Below, piece by piece: positions 9,049 to 17,909 of a DNA stretch of 64,000 nucleotides (position 1 is its first letter; each line of letters begins with the position of its first letter). Below the pieces are notes generated by a model that did not search any database, was not told where the DNA came from, and saw only the letters and a list, made by a program, of their open reading frames with translations. The translations under genes and the position numbers were made by a program. This DNA is from Rossellomorea aquimaris (GTDB taxonomy: Bacteria; Bacillota; Bacilli; Bacillales; Bacillaceae_B): the NCBI RefSeq assembly GCF_008180865.1, contig NZ_VTEX01000003.1, positions 126,501-190,500 of the forward strand, given 5' to 3'.

Positions 9049-9212
9049 TATTATTAATTTATATGAGGACAAGCTAAATCCTGTTGTGGCATATGAAAAG
9101 CACCTCTCTAAATTGAAACGTTGATCATCCCATGGGGGTACTGCTCTTTTATATGTGTTGTTTGAATACGGGCTTACGTGTAAGTTCACGAATAAAAATA
9201 TTGTTAAGGGTA

Positions 9213-9232
9213 AACCTTTATATATAAAGGTT
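9213..9232. promoter_or_regulatory. 20-bp perfect palindrome abutting a ribosome site
   Basis: AACCTTTATATATAAAGGTT lies directly before AGGAGGGG, the ribosome site of the DUF3231 gene. It could be a repressor operator or a 5' mRNA stem; neither can be decided from sequence. Confidence 0.5.
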
Positions 9233-9248
9233 AGGAGGGGTACATGAA

Positions 9249-10256
9249 ATGGAACCGATTAATCACCAAACTAAGATTAATGCGGCAGAATATGCATCTA
9301 TTTGGTCACAATATATTAATGACAGTTTATCACATTGTGTTCTCCGCTATTTTTTGAATGATGTTAAGGACGAAAATATTAGTAGTTTAATTCAATTTGC
9401 CTTGGAATTATCGGAAACCCATTTAGAAAAAGTTAAGCAACTTTTAAATCAAGAAGGCCTTCCTATTCCAATAGGGTTTGTAGATAAAGACGTTACAATA
9501 GATGCTCCAAGTTTATTTACCGATACATTTAAGGTTGTTTATTTACATATTATGTCGATTCACGGATTAATAAGATATTCTGGGGCGACTAGTGTCAGTA
9601 TTCGAGAGGACATCAGAAAATACTTCATTCAATGTACCTCACAAACATTGGATCTGTATGATAGGGTAACAAATGTTTCATTGCAAATGGGTATTATTAA
9701 CAAACCTCCTACTTTAAACAATCAACAAAAGATAGATTTTGAAAAGAAGCAAACCTATTTAACTGGTTGGTTTGGGAAACGCAGACCAATAAATGCAATC
9801 GAAATCACTGGTGTACATCTTAATATGCAGAAGACAATGGTTAAAATGGTGCTGGAGTTAGGTTTCAGTCAAGTTTGTCAGTCCAAAGAGTTACGAGACT
9901 ATATGGAACGTGCCCGGAAGATTTGTATAAAACACTTTGATATTCTTAGTTCTATGTTAAAAGAGGAGAATTTACATGTTTCTAAGAGTTTTGATTCAGA
10001 AGTAACAGATTCAACAGTCCCACCATTTTCTGATAAACTTATGCTCTTCCATATAGTAACACTGCTTTCTGCTGCCTTGGGATACTATAGTGAAGCTTTA
10101 TCAATGAGCCAAAGAAGAGATTTATCTGCAGATTACGTACGAATGAGTACAGAAATAACCTTAATTGCCGAAGATGGAATAAATCTTTTAATAGAAAAAG
10201 GATGGATGGAACAGCCTCCGACTGCTACGGACCACGAAGGCTTGGCAAAAAAATGA
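9249..10256 (+). CDS. DUF3231 family protein
   Basis: A 335-residue protein made of two similar all-helical halves (about 1-165 and 170-335), each beginning with an INA(A/I)E motif followed by amphipathic helices; this tandem arrangement is typical of DUF3231. The family is frequent, often multicopy, in endospore formers and is thought to adopt a four-helix-bundle, ferritin-like fold; no function is proven. AGGAGGGG sits 8 bp upstream of the ATG, with a perfect palindrome immediately before it. It is monocistronic, ends in a strong terminator and precedes a germination operon, which loosely suggests a spore-related role. Confidence 0.82.
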   Translation: MEPINHQTKINAAEYASIWSQYINDSLSHCVLRYFLNDVKDENISSLIQFALELSETHLEKVKQLLNQEGLPIPIGFVDKDVTIDAPSLFTDTFKVVYLHIMSIHGLIRYSGATSVSIREDIRKYFIQCTSQTLDLYDRVTNVSLQMGIINKPPTLNNQQKIDFEKKQTYLTGWFGKRRPINAIEITGVHLNMQKTMVKMVLELGFSQVCQSKELRDYMERARKICIKHFDILSSMLKEENLHVSKSFDSEVTDSTVPPFSDKLMLFHIVTLLSAALGYYSEALSMSQRRDLSADYVRMSTEITLIAEDGINLLIEKGWMEQPPTATDHEGLAKK

Positions 10257-10277
10257 TAAATGTGCGTGAAATTAATG

Positions 10278-10306
10278 AGGATAAACAACTAGTTTATCCT
10301 TTTTTC
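10278..10306 (+). terminator. Terminator after the DUF3231 gene
   Basis: Perfect 9-bp stem AGGATAAAC / GTTTATCCT, loop AACTA, then a T run. Confidence 0.88.
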
Positions 10307-10366
10307 TTTGAAAGTCAGTATTGTTACCGATTGATTGAACTCTTATTGATTTTTAGTTTGACAATA

Positions 10367-10396
10367 GAATAATCGCAGGTAAAGTTCATCATACTA
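10367..10396 (+). promoter_or_regulatory. Candidate SigG (forespore) promoter of the gerA-gerC-gerB operon
   Basis: GAATA (-35-like) and CATACTA (-10) are separated by 18 bp, matching the forespore SigG pattern used by B. subtilis germinant-receptor operons. The predicted start near 10403 precedes the first gene by about 35 bp. Confidence 0.65.
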
Positions 10397-10436
10397 AACA
10401 TAGTTATAAATGAGTTCAAGGTTTGAGGTGAATTGC

Positions 10437-11981
10437 ATGTTCTTCAAAAAACGGTCCGCCAGAAATAAAAGGAAAGCACAAGCAAAAAATTCTCAAGCCA
10501 GCAGCTATTCAAGTATTGAAGATTTGTTTGCTAAATCGAAAGAGTCTCATGATTTTCATCAACTGCCGGTAACCGACATCAAGGGATATTTAATCATTTC
10601 CTATTACGGTACTCTTGTCGATCATCTCCGACTGGAACAGAAAGTTCTGTGTGTCTTCAGGGGTCCATATTTTCATCCTGAAAAAGTAAAGGACATTGAT
10701 GATATAAAAAAGATCATACCAATTGAAGATATAGTTATTACAGAAGACATGAACGAGATAGAATCTAAATTCCTAAAAGGATATGCCATACTGCAGATCA
10801 GAGAAAAAGATCAAAAATGTGCCTTAATAAATATAGGTGATACTAAGGCCGGGATGCGCCAGGAAAACAACGTTGAAAATGAATACAGTGTGATCGGGCC
10901 AAGAATTGGGTTTGTTGAAAATATTGTAACTAATATTAACTTGCTAAGACAGAATATAAACACTCCCAATTTAATATTTAAAGAAATACATATTGGTTCT
11001 TTCTCACATACCAAAGTAGTCATTGCCTATATTGATGGAGTGACCAATGATCAATATATTCAAACAATGACTCAACGTTTACAAGATATTGATTTTGATG
11101 TAGTGTTCGATTCATCTCAACTTCATCAAATAATAGAAGATGATTCTTTAACGCCATTTCCGCTATTCTTATCCACGGAACGCATAGACAGGGCTGCATT
11201 CGCATTAATAAAGGGACAAGTGGTTGTATTTAATCATGGTTCATCTTATGCCATTACAGGACCCTCTACACTGCTTGATTTTTTTGCATCCCCTGAGGAT
11301 TACTATATGCCTTGGCTTGTTGGTTCTTTTTTTCGCATAATACGTATTTTGAGTGTTCTTTTCTCCATTTTTGCTACTCCTTTATACGTAGCCATATTAA
11401 CCTTTCATTATGAAATGATACCTAGAATTTTGCTAAGTACCCTTGGCTTTTCCCGTCATAACATACCATTCACTCCAGTATTGGAAGTGCTGTTTTTGGA
11501 ACTTACAATTGAACTTCTGCGAGAGGCGGGAGCCCGTCTGCCAACTAAGGTAGGTCAAACACTAGGTATTGTTGGCGGTATTGTTATCGGTCAAGCATCC
11601 GTTGAGGCAGCTCTTACCAGCAATGTACTTCTTATTATCGTTGCATTAGCAGCATTAGCTTCCTTCACGACTCCTATTTATAAAATGTCGAATACGATTC
11701 GGTTTTTGCGTTTTCCTTTAATTTTATTAGCTTTTGGATGGGGCATGCTGGGTATTGTTGTAGGAATCAGTTTTATACTTGTTCACCTTACCCGGTTAGA
11801 ATCATTAGGCGTTCCTTATACCGTTCCCCTATATCCATTCAGGCCTGAAGATTATGGGGATTCCTTTGTCCGTTTACCTTTCAGTAAAACAAATAAAAGA
11901 CCAGGCTATTTACGTCCTAAATCAATTCTGAGATATCAACCGCATACCGAGAAAAAAAAGAAAAACGATTTTGATGAATAG
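10437..11981 (+). CDS. Spore germination protein, GerA family A subunit
   Basis: A 514-residue germinant-receptor A subunit. A hydrophilic N-terminal half contains the family signature GPRIGFVENIVTNINLLRQNI; the C-terminal half has about five membrane helices with the motif FLELTIELLREAGARLP. The ATG at 10437 is preferred over the in-frame ATG at 10410 because GAGGTG lies 6 bp before it. With the B and C subunits the protein forms an inner spore-membrane complex that senses small nutrients and triggers ion release. The first gene of an A-C-B operon with a SigG-like promoter. The germinant cannot be predicted, so no specific gene name is given. Confidence 0.93.
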   Translation: MFFKKRSARNKRKAQAKNSQASSYSSIEDLFAKSKESHDFHQLPVTDIKGYLIISYYGTLVDHLRLEQKVLCVFRGPYFHPEKVKDIDDIKKIIPIEDIVITEDMNEIESKFLKGYAILQIREKDQKCALINIGDTKAGMRQENNVENEYSVIGPRIGFVENIVTNINLLRQNINTPNLIFKEIHIGSFSHTKVVIAYIDGVTNDQYIQTMTQRLQDIDFDVVFDSSQLHQIIEDDSLTPFPLFLSTERIDRAAFALIKGQVVVFNHGSSYAITGPSTLLDFFASPEDYYMPWLVGSFFRIIRILSVLFSIFATPLYVAILTFHYEMIPRILLSTLGFSRHNIPFTPVLEVLFLELTIELLREAGARLPTKVGQTLGIVGGIVIGQASVEAALTSNVLLIIVALAALASFTTPIYKMSNTIRFLRFPLILLAFGWGMLGIVVGISFILVHLTRLESLGVPYTVPLYPFRPEDYGDSFVRLPFSKTNKRPGYLRPKSILRYQPHTEKKKKNDFDE

Positions 11982-11998
11982 CAGTTGAGGTGAAGGAA

Positions 11999-13075
11999 AT
12001 GCAACGATTTTTTCTTTTTTTGGTTAGTATAACTGTTTTCCTAACAGGGTGTTCCAATCAAAGAATTATTGATCGTGTTCAAATTATTCAAGTTCTTGGA
12101 TACGATATTCATGATGATAAGGTGAAAGGAACTGTAATTTATCCTACTTATGAAGAACAGGGCAAAACAGTATTGCATACTCTGAACACCGAAGCGGATA
12201 CTTTTGATTATATTCTAGAAAATTTGAATACCAAATCTTCGCACCCCATCGATGCAGGACAATTGCGTACAGTATTATTCAGCAAGGATTTCGCTGAACA
12301 AGGAATTGATCCTGTTATTCAGTTTATGATCAGGGATCCGATAGTGGGGAACAGAATGCAGCTTGGAATTACCGAACCATTGGCAGAAAACATCATTCAA
12401 TTAAGTGTAAACCAAAAAGTTCCCTCCCACTTATACGATAAGATTAATCATAATATAAAGCATGGAAGTTTGCCGAAGATGAATCTTCATGTATTTTTGT
12501 CTGATTTTTATAGTGAAGGGAAGGATCCGTTTTTACCTTACTTCATTATCGAGGATGGCGAAGTCAAAATTGATGGATTAGCTATATTCAAAAAAAGTAA
12601 GTATATCAACCATATTAATTTGAAGCAGTCCTTTCTTTTAAAAATGTTGAAGGATGGAACAAAAGATGGGAACTATGAAGCCAAAATTAAAGAAGAAGAT
12701 AGTGAAGGTCATATTTATTTGAGAAAATTGGACTCGAATGTGAACTATACCATAAATCAAATAGATCATAACCCTAACATATCAATTGATTTAACAGTGA
12801 AAGCTCAGATCAAAAGAGTTCCTGAGTGGCTTCATTTGACCAAAAATAAGGACATCGAAAAAACGGAGAAGATGTTGGAGAAACATTTTAATAAAGAGAT
12901 CCAACAGTTAATTTCGGTGTTTCAAGAGTACGAAGCAGATCCCATCGGAATGGGAGATATGATGAGGGCTTCATCGAGAAAATGGAATTATGAACGTTAT
13001 CTGAGTACATACCCTGATCTTAAGACCACTGTTAACACACATGTAAAAATCATCCAAACAGGTGTGGAAGAATAA
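11999..13075 (+). CDS. Spore germination lipoprotein, Ger(x)C family (C subunit)
   Basis: A 358-residue lipoprotein. The signal peptide ends in the lipobox FLTGC with Cys18 as the lipid-attached residue, followed by NQRIIDRVQIIQVLGYD, the expected start of the Ger(x)C domain. ATG 11999 is chosen over the upstream GTG at 11990 because GAGGTG lies 6 bp before it and the signal peptide then begins at the Met. The C subunit is the outer-leaflet component of the germinant receptor. It begins 17 bp after the A subunit stop and is followed 27 bp later by the B subunit, so the order is A-C-B. Confidence 0.92.
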   Translation: MQRFFLFLVSITVFLTGCSNQRIIDRVQIIQVLGYDIHDDKVKGTVIYPTYEEQGKTVLHTLNTEADTFDYILENLNTKSSHPIDAGQLRTVLFSKDFAEQGIDPVIQFMIRDPIVGNRMQLGITEPLAENIIQLSVNQKVPSHLYDKINHNIKHGSLPKMNLHVFLSDFYSEGKDPFLPYFIIEDGEVKIDGLAIFKKSKYINHINLKQSFLLKMLKDGTKDGNYEAKIKEEDSEGHIYLRKLDSNVNYTINQIDHNPNISIDLTVKAQIKRVPEWLHLTKNKDIEKTEKMLEKHFNKEIQQLISVFQEYEADPIGMGDMMRASSRKWNYERYLSTYPDLKTTVNTHVKIIQTGVEE

Positions 13076-13102
13076 GATATTCAATTTCTAAGGAGGGCAA
13101 AA

Positions 13103-14206
13103 GTGAAAACTGTCATCGATGAACGTTTTTTAGTATCTCCTTATTTCGCTTTCTTTCTGATCTATTCAAATATTGTAGGCATTGGGATTATGAACTTTCA
13201 AAGAGAAATAGCCAAGGATGCTGGTTACGATGCATGGATATCGGTAATCCTAACCGGATTAAGCATTCATTTATTACTTTGGATGATGTACCGGATACTT
13301 AAAATGGCAAATGATGATGTCATTTATATCAACCGATATTGCTTTGGGAAGTGGATTGGAGGATTATTAAATATTTGTTTCATCGTTTACTTTTTTGTAT
13401 TAGCTCTGATTGTTTTCCGTGTCTATATTGAAGTGGTACAAGTTTGGATGTTTCCTCTAATGAAGACATGGCAGATCAGCTTCATATTTCTAATCTTGCT
13501 ATACTATATTATTTCAGGTGGTTTTCGTGTCATTACCGGAATATGTTTCTGGGGAACCATTATCCCTTTTATGATTTTGACCCCAATTAGTTCATTTGCC
13601 TTGGAATTTGCAGACATTAACCGTTTATTACCGATTTTTAATCATTCATTAACAGAAATATTAGGATCGTCTAGATCCATGGTTTTTCAATTTCTTGGTG
13701 TTGAAACTTTATTCATGTTTTATCCTTTTCTAAAGAATCCTGAAAAATCACAAAAATGGGCTCATTTTGGACTTCTGTTTACAATAGTGCTCTATCTTTA
13801 TGTTACAATCCTAACATTTTTGTACTTTAGTGAGGGACATCTTAAACATACCATATGGCCTTCCCTCACACTAATGAAAATAGCAGAGATTCCTGTCATT
13901 GAAAGGTTCGAATATATTACGGTTTCTTTTTGGTTTCTTTTGGTTTTGCCTAATATCAGTGTTAAATTATGGGCAGCCTGCCGCGGGGTTAAAAAGTTGA
14001 TATATATCAAACAACGGACAATCTTGTTTGTTTTTCTGCTTTTGTTTTTCCTTTTTGCCAATCGTATAGAGGACGTTATACAAATAGAACGAATACAGGA
14101 TATTTGTTCAAAGATTGGTTTCTCTCTTTTATATGTTTATATCCCTTTTCTCTTCCTGGTTATTCAAGTGAAACAGAAAATGACGAAAGATCTTGATAAG
14201 TCATAA
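13103..14206 (+). CDS. Spore germination permease, GerB family (B subunit)
   Basis: A 367-residue integral membrane protein with about ten helices, of the amino-acid-permease-like GerB family (endospore germination permease). Seen: the N-terminal SPYFAFFLIYSNIVGIGIMNF, a typical first-helix motif, and repeated hydrophobic stretches to residue 350. It uses a GTG start with AAGGAGGG 5 bp upstream. B subunits contain the germinant-binding pocket in the transmembrane region (known for the family). Last gene of the receptor operon, followed by a plausible terminator. It is AT-rich like its two partners. Confidence 0.92.
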   Translation: MKTVIDERFLVSPYFAFFLIYSNIVGIGIMNFQREIAKDAGYDAWISVILTGLSIHLLLWMMYRILKMANDDVIYINRYCFGKWIGGLLNICFIVYFFVLALIVFRVYIEVVQVWMFPLMKTWQISFIFLILLYYIISGGFRVITGICFWGTIIPFMILTPISSFALEFADINRLLPIFNHSLTEILGSSRSMVFQFLGVETLFMFYPFLKNPEKSQKWAHFGLLFTIVLYLYVTILTFLYFSEGHLKHTIWPSLTLMKIAEIPVIERFEYITVSFWFLLVLPNISVKLWAACRGVKKLIYIKQRTILFVFLLLFFLFANRIEDVIQIERIQDICSKIGFSLLYVYIPFLFLVIQVKQKMTKDLDKS

Positions 14207-14208
14207 AA

Positions 14209-14250
14209 GGGCTCACGTCCATCATTCGGGAATGCTTTGAGTCCATTTTT
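14209..14250 (+). terminator. Probable terminator of the germination operon
   Basis: GGGCTCA / TGAGTCC (one G-U pair) encloses a CATTC-GG-GAATG hairpin and is followed by ATTTTT. It starts 3 bp after the gerB-type stop codon. Confidence 0.5.
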
Positions 14251-14345
14251 GCAATCCGCTTTTATCCAATTAAGAACCAGGAACTAAAAAAAATTTATAT
14301 CATATATAGGTGATATCCCCGTGCGAAATTTTTAAGGAGGAGATC

Positions 14346-15443
14346 TTGAAACCTATGTTACCTATGGAAAAATATTTCGGTAAGTTAGAACTCGTCTATG
14401 CATTTTATGGGGCTATGCCCACAGGCGTTAGTGTATCAGAAACCGGTCGTATTTTCATTTGCTTTCCGAAATGGGGAGATGACGTTAAATTCACAGTGGG
14501 GGAAATTGTTGGGGATACTTTGCAGCCTTATCCCAGTTTAGAAGCCAATTTGGGTAGTCAAGGTAATATCGCAATGTCTTTCATCAGTGTCCAAAGTGTA
14601 GTTACGGATGGAAGGGGAACACTTTGGGTATTAGATACAGCAGCACCGAATTTTTCTGTACCAAATATAGGAGGGGCAAAATTAGTCGCTGTGGATTTAA
14701 AGACCAATACAATCAGAAAAGTATATACCTTTACCGAAGATGTTGTCCTGCCAACAACTTATCTGAATGATGTCCGATTTGATTTTCGAGTTGGAAAAGC
14801 AGGTTATGCCTATATAACGGATTCATCTTCCAAAGGACCAGGGGCTATTATCGTTGTAGATTTAGAAAGTGGAAATGCGTTCAGACGGTTAAATGGAGCA
14901 AATTCAACTTCACCCGACCCTTATTTTTTACCGAAAGTAGAAGGAGAAATTTTGATGAACCGAAACAAAGATGGTTCAACATACCCATTCAGATTGGCGT
15001 CTGACGGTATAGCGATCTCTCCAGATGGAAAGGTTTTATTTTATTGTCCACTTTCCAGCCGGCATTTGTATTCAATCTCAACAGAAGCTCTAAGAGACCG
15101 AACGATCCCGGAAACCGATTTACCTTACAGGGTCGAGTACTGGGGAGAAAAAGGTGCGTCTGATGGAATGATCACTGGGGCAAAAGGAACGATTTATGCC
15201 GGAGACTATGAAAACAACAGTATTCGAAAGATATTGCCGAATGGCATAATGGAAACCATTGCTCATGATCCGAGAATTTTATGGCCGGATACTTTTTCAA
15301 TTGGGCCGGATCAATACTTATATGTCATTGTGAACCAATTACATCGGCAGGCAAGGTTTCATTATGGAAAAGACCTGCGGCAGAAACCTTATAGTTTACT
15401 TCGTATGAAAATTGATGAATTCCCTGCTTCTACCTTTTCGTAA
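14346..15443 (+). CDS. Major royal jelly / yellow-type beta-propeller protein
   Basis: About 365 residues of the MRJP/yellow family, a six-bladed beta-propeller. Seen: the blade phrases TDGRGTLWVLDTAAPN, YLNDVRFDF, GYAYITDSSSKGPGAIIVVDL, SDGIAISPDGKVLFYCPLSSRHLYSI and a C-terminal ILWPDTFSIGPDQYLYV, all in the family order. TTG 14346 is preferred because AGGAGG lies 5 bp upstream; the next ATG is three codons on. No signal peptide is visible, so the protein is probably cytosolic, unlike the secreted insect proteins. Bacterial members have no assigned reaction; lactonase-like or ligand-binding roles are guesses. It is a single gene, not tied to its neighbours. Confidence 0.85.
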   Translation: MKPMLPMEKYFGKLELVYAFYGAMPTGVSVSETGRIFICFPKWGDDVKFTVGEIVGDTLQPYPSLEANLGSQGNIAMSFISVQSVVTDGRGTLWVLDTAAPNFSVPNIGGAKLVAVDLKTNTIRKVYTFTEDVVLPTTYLNDVRFDFRVGKAGYAYITDSSSKGPGAIIVVDLESGNAFRRLNGANSTSPDPYFLPKVEGEILMNRNKDGSTYPFRLASDGIAISPDGKVLFYCPLSSRHLYSISTEALRDRTIPETDLPYRVEYWGEKGASDGMITGAKGTIYAGDYENNSIRKILPNGIMETIAHDPRILWPDTFSIGPDQYLYVIVNQLHRQARFHYGKDLRQKPYSLLRMKIDEFPASTFS

Positions 15444-15774
15444 TAAAAAATAGTTGAGTAATATTTACATTACGTCAGGTGAGGTTTAATCGGTTTTTTA
15501 CAGAAATTAGCTGACGATTCTACCTTCAATCTAAAACTCATATATTTCCGATCATTTCACAAAAAAATGGTTGTAGGAACAGTTTTATTGGTCAATGTTA
15601 AACTGTTCCTAAAAATTTTCAATAGATTAGGTGACTTTAATGCTGAATTAATATTATAGAGATCCAAATTGTAATTTTCATAAAAGAGGTTTTAGCTGCA
15701 TCTGGAGTAAATCTTCCAATACCTCTGTTGATATACACATTGAATCCCCTCTCTTTGTCTATCCTCTATAATAT
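15444..15774. other. Intergenic stretch with a strong hairpin, no gene seen
   Basis: 330 bp between two convergent genes. A perfect 11-bp inverted repeat, AGGAACAGTTT / AAACTGTTCCT, lies near 15577-15612. It lacks a directly attached T run on either strand, so it is only a possible bidirectional terminator. Nothing else is recognised. Confidence 0.4.
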
Positions 15775-16674
15775 CTATATAATGTCCAAAGGCATTTTTC
15801 TAGTCGGTTGCGGAAATACCTCATCAAGTCTATTTAAATCCTCTTTTGTTAATTCAATGATAGTAGCTTCCGCATTTGCTAGTACATGTTCTTCTTGAAC
15901 AGCTTTTGGAATAGCTAGACAATCGTTAGAACGGATTGTCCAAGCGAGAGCGATTTGTAAGGGTTGGACAGCGTATTTTTCTGCAATCTCATTAATGGTT
16001 GAATCCGTTAACAATTGTCTTCTTAATGAGCCTCCTTGAGCCAGCGGGCTATATGCCATAATAGGAATGTGATGATCTCGCTGCCATGGTAAGAGATCAT
16101 AATCTATACCCCTTGAACCAAGATGATATAACACTTGATTAGTCATACAATTTTTCCCGTTAGTGGTATTCCATAACTCTTTCATATCATCGGTATCAAA
16201 ATTGGAAACTCCCCACCTTGCTATTTTCCCTTCCTTGCGTAGCTTTTCCATTCCTTCAATGGTTTCTGCTAAGGGCACACGTCCTCGCCAATGTAAAAGG
16301 TACAAATCAAGATGATCGGTTCCCAGCCTTTTTAGACTGTTTTCACACGCTTTGGCAATCATATCTAATCCTGCATGATGAGGATATACCTTTGATACTA
16401 AAAAGACGTCATCTCTACGTCCCCTAATTGCTTCACCTACTAAGCGTTCAGAATCGCCATCACCGTACATTTCCGCCGTATCTATTAGTTTCATGCCTAA
16501 TTCTATTCCGAGTTGTAAAGCTTTGATTTCCCTTTCTCTCATTTGAGGATTTTCTCCCATGTACCAAGTTCCTTGTCCTATTCTTGGTAGAGAAGTTCCA
16601 TCAGGCAATGTAACTACACGACTTTCAAGGGAATTTTTTATTTTTGTTAAATTATTTTCGTCCTGTACACCCAT
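15775..16674 (-). CDS. Aldo/keto reductase
   Basis: A 299-residue NAD(P)H-dependent oxidoreductase with the full catalytic tetrad: Asp65 and Tyr70 in IDTAEMYG, Lys95 in VSKVYP and His128 in LLHWRG. The N-terminal GTSLPRIGQGTWYMGE hairpin and the C-terminal cofactor loop (CLAIPKAVQEEH) are present. It reduces aldehydes or ketones in the cytosol; the natural substrate is unknown. AAGGAAGTG lies about 10 bp upstream of the ATG. It is the first of several stand-alone redox or stress genes in this variable region. Confidence 0.93.
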   Translation of the reverse strand: MGVQDENNLTKIKNSLESRVVTLPDGTSLPRIGQGTWYMGENPQMREREIKALQLGIELGMKLIDTAEMYGDGDSERLVGEAIRGRRDDVFLVSKVYPHHAGLDMIAKACENSLKRLGTDHLDLYLLHWRGRVPLAETIEGMEKLRKEGKIARWGVSNFDTDDMKELWNTTNGKNCMTNQVLYHLGSRGIDYDLLPWQRDHHIPIMAYSPLAQGGSLRRQLLTDSTINEIAEKYAVQPLQIALAWTIRSNDCLAIPKAVQEEHVLANAEATIIELTKEDLNRLDEVFPQPTRKMPLDII

Positions 16675-16720
16675 TCAAAATCAACACTTCCTTTTGTATC
16701 TTTTTATGTACGGATTGAAC

Positions 16721-16757
16721 AAAAAAGGCGGCAATACTCTTTTGTAGTATTGCCGCC
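16721..16757 (-). terminator. Terminator after the DJ-1/PfpI gene
   Basis: Perfect 12-bp stem GGCGGCAATACT / AGTATTGCCGCC with a 7-nt loop and six T on the minus strand, 55 bp past the stop codon. Confidence 0.92.
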
Positions 16758-16811
16758 AGTAAATCACTTAATTCTTACCTTATTTCTATCACGAACCAAT
16801 CCTTCAATTTA

Positions 16812-17327
16812 TTATTCAGCTAATAATTTTAAGGATTCACGATTAAAGGCAGGAATGTCATCCGGAACACGGCTTGTTACAATATTATTGCTTACCACAA
16901 CTTCTTCATCTTTGTAGTTAGCACCTGCATTTTTGAGGTCGTTCCTTATCGATTTGAAACCTGTTATGTCTACCCCTTTTAATAGGTTTGTATCAATTAA
17001 TACTTGTGGGCCATGGCAAATGGCAAAAACAGGTTTGCCTTCTTGTATAAATGCTTTTGCGAATTCACCAAATCGGTCATCTTCACGTAATAAATCAGGA
17101 GAGAAGCCGCCAGGGATTAACAAAGCATCAAAGTCTTGAGGATTAACTTCCCCGATTCCCTTAGCTATTTTTACTGTTTCACCTTTTTTACCAGTAATAT
17201 CTTTTCCAGCCTGTATGTCGATTGTGATCACTTGATGACCAGCATTTTTAAATGCCAGTGCTGGTTCTGTGAATTCTACATCTTCAAATAAGTCTGTAAT
17301 TAGTGTGGCGATTTTTTTGCTCATCAT
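16812..17327 (-). CDS. DJ-1/PfpI family protein (general stress protein 18-like)
   Basis: 171 residues covering one DJ-1/PfpI domain. The nucleophile elbow AICHGPQ places Cys104 and His105, with Glu18 in the usual acidic position. Family members act as cysteine hydrolases, glyoxalase III-like enzymes or protein/nucleotide deglycases; B. subtilis relatives YfkM and YraA are stress proteins. The open frame extends 18 codons further upstream, but AAGGGGG sits 6 bp before the ATGATG at 17327, which fixes the start. A single gene with its own terminator. The exact activity is not determined by sequence. Confidence 0.9.
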   Translation of the reverse strand: MMSKKIATLITDLFEDVEFTEPALAFKNAGHQVITIDIQAGKDITGKKGETVKIAKGIGEVNPQDFDALLIPGGFSPDLLREDDRFGEFAKAFIQEGKPVFAICHGPQVLIDTNLLKGVDITGFKSIRNDLKNAGANYKDEEVVVSNNIVTSRVPDDIPAFNRESLKLLAE

Positions 17328-17465
17328 GATAAGCCCCCTTAAATTTGTAAAAACATCGTTGGTATTATTCTCATTTAACACAATAAATACAAGTAATCTA
17401 CCGTGATTAGTATTTGTTACTGCTAGATATATGAGGGTAACATTCAGTATCGCTCTGTCACGTGT

Positions 17466-17765
17466 TTAATGATGGTGATGCCCTTTGGAAGAATTCGTGA
17501 TTTCAAATCCTGCTTGCGGCACATAGAAATACTTGATCCAGACCCCATCTAAAAACGGTTCCCTTTTATCAAGTAAAACATCAATATCTTTGTCTGTTTT
17601 CACAATTTCATCGTGTTCTGTAGGAGTATCAAGCTTTATATCATAATGGGCATGGTCCCCATGCTCTAGTGTAACGTATACACGAACCATTTTCCCTTCA
17701 GCCTCTTCAACTTCTAACATTTGTTTCAGCACTTTAGCAGCATTTCGGTTAATTTTGCAGTTCAT
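17466..17765 (-). CDS. HesB-like domain protein lacking the Fe-S cysteines
   Basis: 99 residues related to the HesB/IscA-like fold (YneR type): MNCKINRNAAKVLKQM, then a beta-rich core (VRVYVTLEHGD, HYDIKLD) and VWIKYFYVPQAGFEITN. A-type Fe-S carriers bind the cluster with three conserved cysteines near the centre and C-terminus; here only Cys3 exists, so it cannot be a standard carrier. The protein ends in KGHHHH, a possible metal-binding tail. AGGAGA lies 7 bp before the chosen ATG; the open frame extends 11 codons further. A monocistronic gene of unknown role. Confidence 0.75.
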   Translation of the reverse strand: MNCKINRNAAKVLKQMLEVEEAEGKMVRVYVTLEHGDHAHYDIKLDTPTEHDEIVKTDKDIDVLLDKREPFLDGVWIKYFYVPQAGFEITNSSKGHHHH

Positions 17766-17909
17766 ATCATTTTCTCCTATTCTGACAACTTTTATCATTT
17801 TAATTAAGGAATCTTGTAAACAACCTCATAACCTGATCTCACGGTTTTATTCATATTCAATGCCTTAGAAAAATCACCAAAGAAGGTCTCCTTGCTGATG
17901 TCCTCCTTT

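Noticed and set aside
8875..9189. Overlapping ORFs on both strands in the yunF-DUF3231 gap
   Set aside because: They arise from the 120-bp inverted-repeat element; no ribosome site and the same ORF pattern occurs in the second copy.
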